Below, one piece after another: positions 55,478 through 59,936 of a stretch of 59,936 bases of DNA (position 1 is the stretch's first letter; each line of letters starts with the position of its first letter). Below the pieces are notes generated by a model. That model worked only from the letters and a program-made list of their open reading frames with translations, had not been told where the DNA came from and made no database searches. A program made the translations under genes and the position numbers. This stretch comes from Candidatus Rokuibacteriota bacterium (GTDB lineage Bacteria; Methylomirabilota; Methylomirabilia; Rokubacteriales; CSP1-6). The DNA lies in the NCBI GenBank assembly GCA_016866775.1, contig VGLJ01000027.1, forward strand, positions 1 through 59,936, written 5' to 3'.

Positions 55478-56200
55478 TCAGCCGGCGCAGCGCGCGCGAG
55501 TGCGGTCCGCGGCGGAGCGCGCGCGCTCGGGATCGGTGCCCGCCGCTTGCTCGCGCTGGCGCGCGGTCGCGCCCGCGGCCTTCGCGATGGCGGCCATCGT
55601 GCGGCGCGAGACGACCGACAACGGCCGCGTCTGCGTCAGGTCGTCGCTGGACGCGTGCTCGTCGCGGTGCTTGATGAGGAGCCAGGTGCGCGGGCCACGC
55701 GTGCGCACGAGCACCCACGAGCCGCGCAGCTTCTTGCCGTGGAGGCGGAACTTGAGCTGTCCCTTCGCGAGCGCCGTCCCGACGTCCGGTGACTCGGGCT
55801 CCCACGTGCCGTTGTCCCAGATCATGACGGTGCCGCCGCCGTACTCGCCCTCGGGGATCACGCCCTCGAAGTGGTTGTAGTCCATCGGGTGCGGCTCGGT
55901 CTGCATCCCGAGGCGCTTCACGGCGGGATCGAGCGACGGCCCCTTCGGCACGGCCCACGACAGCATCGCGCCGTCGTGCTCGAGCCGGAAGTCGTAGTGG
56001 AGATGTCCCGCGCGGTGCTTCTGCACGACGAACTCGCGGGCGCCTCTGGACTCGCGGGCGCCCGGGCTTCGCCCGCCCGCTCGGCTGCCGGGCCGCCCCG
56101 GCGGCTCGGGCGTGATCCGGAAGTCGCGCTTGCGGGTGTACTCGGCGAGCACGCCGTACCGGCTGAGGTCCTTCGCCGACGGCGTCCGTCGACTCGCCAT
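55478..56200 (-). CDS. LigD 3'-phosphoesterase (PE) domain protein
   Basis: 240 residues. The PE core FVVQKHRAGHLHYDFRLEHDG, LSWAVPKGPSLDP and EGVIPEGEYGGGTVMIWDNGTW carries the catalytic His/Asp/Glu residues that trim 3' ends of DNA breaks. A low-complexity stretch of about 20 residues (residues 34-55, Gly/Arg/Ser rich) is encoded by a palindromic repeat (56047-56083) and sits between the N-terminal tail and the core. It lies 2 bp upstream of the ligase gene. Confidence 0.93.
   Translation of the reverse strand: MASRRTPSAKDLSRYGVLAEYTRKRDFRITPEPPGRPGSRAGGRSPGARESRGAREFVVQKHRAGHLHYDFRLEHDGAMLSWAVPKGPSLDPAVKRLGMQTEPHPMDYNHFEGVIPEGEYGGGTVMIWDNGTWEPESPDVGTALAKGQLKFRLHGKKLRGSWVLVRTRGPRTWLLIKHRDEHASSDDLTQTRPLSVVSRRTMAAIAKAAGATARQREQAAGTDPERARSAADRTRARCAG
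56047..56083 (-). repeat. palindromic repeat, copy 2 (inside the LigD-PE gene)
   Basis: On the minus strand it begins CGAGCGGGCGGGCG and ends CCCGGGCGCCCGCGAGTCCA, matching copy 1 (10921-10962) except for a shortened centre. It is translated in frame and adds a Gly/Arg-rich insert to the protein. Confidence 0.65.
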
Positions 56201-56233
56201 GCTCGAATTGTACGCGCGCGGTGGAAGCCCTGC

Positions 56234-56275
56234 CGAGCGGGCGGGCGCTCGAGCGCCCGGGAGCCCGCGGGTTCA
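56234..56275 (+). repeat. palindromic repeat, copy 3 (intergenic)
   Basis: Identical to copy 1 at 38 of 42 positions. Lies between the LigD-PE start and the DUF420 gene stop; its last bases form that stop codon (minus strand). Only 150 bp from copy 2 in the opposite orientation. Confidence 0.7.
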
Positions 56276-56830
56276 GTGATAGAGGAGCCAGTACACGAGG
56301 ACGCCGGTGATCGAGACGTAGAGCCAGATCGGCAGCGTCCATCGCGCGATCCGCACGTGGCGTGTGAACGTGCCGCGCGTGAACGCGCCGGCCAACCCGC
56401 CGCCCGCCACGGCCCCGCGCCAGCCGTGGTAGATCGTCGTCAGCGCGAGGGGCACGATCACCGCCGCGAGCACGATGTGCGTGATCAGCAGCACGAAGTA
56501 CACGACGCGGATCCACCCCTGCCCCGTGAACGCGCGCGAGCCCGCGTGGTAGTGGTACGTCACGTACGAGAGCAGGAACAGCGTCGAGACCGTGAACGCG
56601 CCGAGCATGCAGCTCACGTGCGCGACCACGCGGCGCCGCCGGATGAACAGCCAGCCCGCCACCAGGAGCCCGGCGCTGATCGTGTTGAGACAGGCGTTCA
56701 CGAGCGGCAGCGCCGTCACGTCGAACGCGGCCGGCCGCGCCGCGCGCTCCATCGTCATCAGCGCGCCGACCAGACCGACGACGACCAGCGTGACGGCGCC
56801 GATCGTCGCGAACGCGATCCGATCGTTCAT
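56273..56830 (-). CDS. DUF420-family membrane protein
   Basis: 185 residues from ATG 56830. Five membrane helices with conserved His residues: [44 protein letters not shown], and [11 protein letters not shown]420 proteins are related to CtaG-like and cytochrome-oxidase assembly proteins and may bind haem or copper. It is divergent from the amidase gene, 16 bp apart. Confidence 0.8.
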   Translation of the reverse strand: MNDRIAFATIGAVTLVVVGLVGALMTMERAARPAAFDVTALPLVNACLNTISAGLLVAGWLFIRRRRVVAHVSCMLGAFTVSTLFLLSYVTYHYHAGSRAFTGQGWIRVVYFVLLITHIVLAAVIVPLALTTIYHGWRGAVAGGGLAGAFTRGTFTRHVRIARWTLPIWLYVSITGVLVYWLLYH

Positions 56831-56846
56831 GGCATCCTCTTCTACC

Positions 56847-58265
56847 ATGGATGATCTCACCACCTTCGACGCGACCGCGCAGGCGGACCTCGTGCGGCGG
56901 CGCGAGGTCACGCCGATCGAGCTGGTCGACGCCGCGATCCGGCGCATCGAGCGGCTGAATCCACGACTCAACGCGCTCGTCACGCCGCTCTTCGACGAGG
57001 CGCGTGCGCTCGCCGCCGACCCGCCCGCGGGGCCGTTCCGCGGCGTGCCGTTCCTGATGAAGGACCTGCAGGCGACGTGCGCCGGCGTGCGCCACACGGG
57101 CGGATCGCGACTCCTCGCCGATTTCGTCGCGCCGATGGACACCGAGCTCGTCACGCGCTTCCGTGCCGCCGGCCTCGTCATCGTGGGGACGACCAACACG
57201 CCGGAGTTCGGCATCCTGCCGACGACGGAGCCGCATCTGCACGGCGCGACGCGAAACCCGTGGGATCCGACGCGCTCCACGGGCGGATCGAGCGGCGGAT
57301 CGGCCGCCGCGGTCGCGGCGCGGATGGTGCCGATGGCGCACGCCAACGACGGCGGCGGCTCGATCCGGATTCCCGCGAGCTGCTGCGGGCTCTTCGGGAT
57401 GAAGCCGACGCGCGGCCGCAATCCGCTCGGCCCGTTCGTCGGCGACATCATGAACGGCCTCGTCGTCGAGCACGCGGTGACGCGCTCGGTGCGCGACAGC
57501 GCGGCGCTGCTCGACGCGACCGCCGGCGCCGACGTCGGCGCGCCGTACTGGGCGCCTCCCGTCGCGCGGCCGTTCATCGAGGAGGTCGGCACGCCGCCGG
57601 GCCGCCTCCGCATCGCGGTCGTCACCACCGCGCCGATCGGCGTGCCGATTCACGCCGACTGCGTCGCGGCGGTGCGCGACGCCGCGTCGCTCTGTGCCCG
57701 GCTCGGCCATCACGTCGAGGACGCGACGCTGCCGGTGTCCGGGGAAATGGTCACCGAGTGCTTCATCACCGTGTGGACCATCGGCGTCGCGTGGACGCTC
57801 GATTCGATGGCGCGCCTGACCGGGCGTGAGATCACGCCGGGCAGCGTCGAGCCGCTGAGCGCGGCGCTCGCCGAAGCCGGCCGCCAGCGCAGCGGCGCCG
57901 ACTATCTCGCCGCGATCCAGGGCCTGCAGATGATCAGCCGCGCGGTCGCGACCTTCATGCAGGACTGGGACATCGTGCTCACGCCGGTCCTCGCCGAGCC
58001 GCCGACTCCGCTCGGTGCGTTCGACAGTCCCGCCGACAACCCGCTCGCCGGCTTCCTGCGCGCGGCGGAGTACGTGCCGTTCACGCCGATCGTGAACGGC
58101 ACCGGCCAGCCCGCGATGTCGGTCCCGCTGTTCTGGAACGCCGCCGGCCTGCCCGTCGGCGCGCACTTCATCGGGCGCTTCGGCGACGAGGCGACCCTGT
58201 TCCGCCTCGCCGCGCAGCTCGAGGCCGCGCAGCCCTGGGCGGGTCGGATTCCTCCCATCGCCTGA
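56847..58265 (+). CDS. amidase signature family enzyme
   Basis: 472 residues from ATG 56847. The Ser-cisSer-Lys triad is visible: Lys in VPFLMKDLQ (near residue 71), the Gly/Ser-rich [17 protein letters not shown] (near 145) and the nucleophile in [11 protein letters not shown] (near 171). The C-terminal [14 protein letters not shown] is also conserved. It hydrolyses an amide such as a nitrile-derived or aryl amide; it is not flanked by gatB/gatC, so a tRNA-amidotransferase role is unlikely. Confidence 0.92.
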   Translation: MDDLTTFDATAQADLVRRREVTPIELVDAAIRRIERLNPRLNALVTPLFDEARALAADPPAGPFRGVPFLMKDLQATCAGVRHTGGSRLLADFVAPMDTELVTRFRAAGLVIVGTTNTPEFGILPTTEPHLHGATRNPWDPTRSTGGSSGGSAAAVAARMVPMAHANDGGGSIRIPASCCGLFGMKPTRGRNPLGPFVGDIMNGLVVEHAVTRSVRDSAALLDATAGADVGAPYWAPPVARPFIEEVGTPPGRLRIAVVTTAPIGVPIHADCVAAVRDAASLCARLGHHVEDATLPVSGEMVTECFITVWTIGVAWTLDSMARLTGREITPGSVEPLSAALAEAGRQRSGADYLAAIQGLQMISRAVATFMQDWDIVLTPVLAEPPTPLGAFDSPADNPLAGFLRAAEYVPFTPIVNGTGQPAMSVPLFWNAAGLPVGAHFIGRFGDEATLFRLAAQLEAAQPWAGRIPPIA

Positions 58266-58338
58266 GTCGCTGGCATCCCGCCCGCAAGGTGGAAGGGGCA
58301 CTCGGGACAGCTGGGATGTTTGTGGGAGGTGCCGAGCG

Positions 58339-58746
58339 ATGAAACGTCTGGGAGTCCTCGTTCTGTCCGCGGTCGTGGTCGCCGGATGCGCGACCTCGAG
58401 TCCGACGGGCTACCGCACGTCCGGCGGGACGTACGTGAACCCGGCGTATGGGAAGAGCGCGAGCCAGCAGGCCGCGGACACGGCGACCTGTGAGCAGATC
58501 GCGAAGGATCAGAGTCACCGAACGGCGGAAACCGCAAAGGGCGCCGGCGTCGGCGCCGCGGGCGGCGCGCTTGCCGGGGCGGCGGCGGGAGCAGCCATCG
58601 GTGCTGCGACGGGCGGTGACGTCGGCAAGAGCGCCGGAATCGGCGCTGGTGTCGGCGCGGTGGGTGGTGCGGCGACCGGCGGGGGCGTCACGCTTTCGCC
58701 GGCCCCTTCGTCAACGCCTCTTCGAGCTCCGTCAGCGCGCGGATGA
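58339..58746 (+). CDS. glycine-zipper lipoprotein, probably truncated
   Basis: Frame of 135 residues starting with a lipoprotein signal: MKRLGVLVLSAVVVAGC (lipobox Cys17). A Gly/Ala-rich helical region (GAGVGAAGGALAGAAAGAAIGAATGG) is typical of glycine-zipper proteins of the outer membrane. From about residue 117 (VTLSPAP...) the protein is simply antisense to the next gene, so the natural C-terminal end seems to be missing. GGGAGG lies 9 nt before the start. A surface-stress or envelope role is only general. Confidence 0.6.
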   Translation: MKRLGVLVLSAVVVAGCATSSPTGYRTSGGTYVNPAYGKSASQQAADTATCEQIAKDQSHRTAETAKGAGVGAAGGALAGAAAGAAIGAATGGDVGKSAGIGAGVGAVGGAATGGGVTLSPAPSSTPLRAPSARG

Positions 58747-59413
58747 TGCCGTCGGGCCGCACCACGCATCCGGCGGGCAATCCCGCGCCGACCCGATCGA
58801 TCCAGATCCCGCGCATGCCCAGCCGCTGCGCACCGGCGACGTCGAAGTCGAGATGGTCGCCCACCATGCACGTGTCGTCGGGCCGCGCGCCGAGCGTGTC
58901 GAGCGCGTGGCGATAGACGGCCTCGTCCGGCTTGCCCGCGCCGAACTCGCCCTCGATCACGATCACGTCGAAGTAGCCGGCCAGCGCGTGCCGCGTGATC
59001 TTGTCGCGCTGCTGTGACGCGTCGCCGTTGGTGACCATCCCGAGCCTGACGCCGTTCGCGCGCCATCCTTCGAGACAGGCGCGCGCGTCGGGGAAGAGCC
59101 GCATGCGGTCGCGACGCCGCTTCCAGAACTCGGTGGCGATCGATGCCGCCAGCGCCGGATCGGGCCGGCCGAGGCTCTCGAGCGCGCGCACCACGATCTT
59201 CGTCCACGCGCCGAGCATGTTCACCCGTTCCCGACGGTGGCGCGTCGGATCTTCCCAGAACGTGCGGCGGCTCTCCACCACGGCAGGCACCAGCGTCTGC
59301 GCGTCGACGACGGCGCCACTGCAGCCGACGCCGCACGCCGCCGCCCAGCATTCGTCGACGCCGCCGGAGTAGTCGAGCAGCGTGTCGTCGAGGTCGAGGA
59401 GCAGGGTCTTCAC
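58688..59413 (-). CDS. HAD-family hydrolase (YjjG-like)
   Basis: 241 residues. Motif I LLLDLDDTLLDYSGGVDE, motif II RLGMVTNGDASQQRDK, motif III GKPDEAVYRHAL and motif IV MVGDHLDFDVAGAQRLGMRGIWID. It resembles nucleotide 5'-phosphatases such as YjjG; the substrate is not certain. The 3' end overlaps the lipoprotein frame. Confidence 0.88.
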   Translation of the reverse strand: MKTLLLDLDDTLLDYSGGVDECWAAACGVGCSGAVVDAQTLVPAVVESRRTFWEDPTRHRRERVNMLGAWTKIVVRALESLGRPDPALAASIATEFWKRRRDRMRLFPDARACLEGWRANGVRLGMVTNGDASQQRDKITRHALAGYFDVIVIEGEFGAGKPDEAVYRHALDTLGARPDDTCMVGDHLDFDVAGAQRLGMRGIWIDRVGAGLPAGCVVRPDGIIRALTELEEALTKGPAKA

Positions 59414-59594
59414 GTGTCGATTGTAACGGTTTCCTCTTCCCGGCCCCGTTCAGGGTCGCTCCGTGTGTCGGGGAACCGACGCGTCAGTGCCCCGCTGACA
59501 TGTCGTGCCGCGGCGCGTGGGATCCATTGCGGTGGTGTGATCGCTAGTTAGCCGACGGCACGCGGGGCGCCGCTCTTGCTCCCCTCTCCGCGCC

Positions 59595-59936
59595 ATGTCG
59601 ACGCCGACGGGCTTCCACGTGGTCGTCGTCCGCTCCGACGGCCGTGGTGCGCGGCACGTCAGCGTGCCGCGCTGGAGCACGCGCGTCGCCGCGACCGTCA
59701 TCGTCGTCGGCACGCTCACGAACGTCGCGCTCGTCGCCGACTACACGCGCCTCCGTCGCGAGCACAGCATCGTCCTCGCGAGCCGCGAGCACCTCGACGA
59801 GCGCGCGCCGCTCGAGCGGCGTCTCGCTGAGCTGCGCGACGAGATCGTCGGCTGGGACGCGTGCACGCCGCGATCCTGAAGCCGCTCGGCGGCGAGCGGC
59901 GCGCGCCGGCGGCCGGCGTCGGCGGGCCCGCGGGCG
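59595..59936 (+). CDS. start of an M23-type peptidase or related envelope protein, frameshifted and cut by window edge
   Basis: From ATG 59595: TGFHVVVVRSDGRGARHVSVPRW and a membrane helix (VAATVIVVGTLTNVALVADY), then a coiled-coil (REHSIVLASREHLDERAPLERRLAELRDEI). As written the frame stops at 59879, but shifting by one near 59862 restores HAAILKPLGGERRAPAAGVGGP up to the window end. This is the layout of cell-wall M23 peptidases (N-terminal anchor and coiled coil before the catalytic domain), which lies outside. Only the N-terminal third is here. Confidence 0.6.

Overview
The window is about 68% G+C bacterial chromosome. Most real genes are packed tightly on the minus strand, with many 4-nt start/stop overlaps. 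A complete coenzyme F420 pathway, a PII/Amt/GlnA nitrogen block, a TctABC transporter, an Ehr-like (hydrogenase-4-related) remnant and a LigD split into two genes together suggest a soil or subsurface bacterium. From memory of such gene sets it looks most like Candidatus Rokubacteria / Methylomirabilota. That placement is an inference, because no rRNA gene is present.\n\nLayout: 0-5 kb has an ISL3 transposase tail, an outer-membrane barrel gene and the glnB-amt-glnA nitrogen operon, read from a clear sigma-54 promoter. 5-8 kb holds a damaged NtrC-type regulator, a kinase fragment and half of an MFS transporter. 8-17.3 kb has mnmG and, divergently, the F420 block: LLM oxidoreductase, cofG, cofH, an HU gene, one unknown gene, cofD, cofC, cofE and npdG. 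17.3-27 kb has a HAD phosphatase, a cysteine desulfurase-like protein without its PLP lysine beside a TusA protein, an enolase-family remnant, tctABC, and a thiolase with its DUF35 partner. 36.7-51.5 kb is mostly housekeeping: CCA-type nucleotidyltransferase, RecA-like ATPase, DNA ligase, lexA with a small membrane protein, a Tat protein fused to an Ada-like zinc domain, a glycogen-synthase-like enzyme, an NtrC/NtrB pair, DedA, a glycosyltransferase and DUF72. 51.4-59.9 kb has the Ehr-like remnant, a HAD-HerA fusion, the two-gene LigD, DUF420, an amidase, a lipoprotein, another HAD enzyme and a broken M23 peptidase start.\n\nThe most unusual region is 27.06-36.62 kb. A tRNA-Gly(CCC) gene is cut in its anticodon arm: the 5' half lies at 36.6 kb and the 3' half at 27.0 kb, and together they make a perfect 75-nt tRNA. 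The 9.5-kb segment between them carries its own intact tRNA-Gly(CCC). It also carries a deiodinase-like gene with an in-frame TGA at the expected selenocysteine position, followed by a hairpin with bacterial SECIS spacing, and a PhnD/C/E/E-type transporter whose binding protein resembles the family called putative selenate transporter. I read this as a decaying selenium-related accessory island. It also holds remnants of a type III polyketide synthase, a reductase, a glycogen-debranching-like enzyme and an LLM oxidoreductase.\n\nA second theme is gene damage. At several places the 5' part of one gene is joined directly to the 3' part of another, and several genes carry single-base frameshifts. 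These may be true decay or assembly errors, and raw reads are needed to tell.
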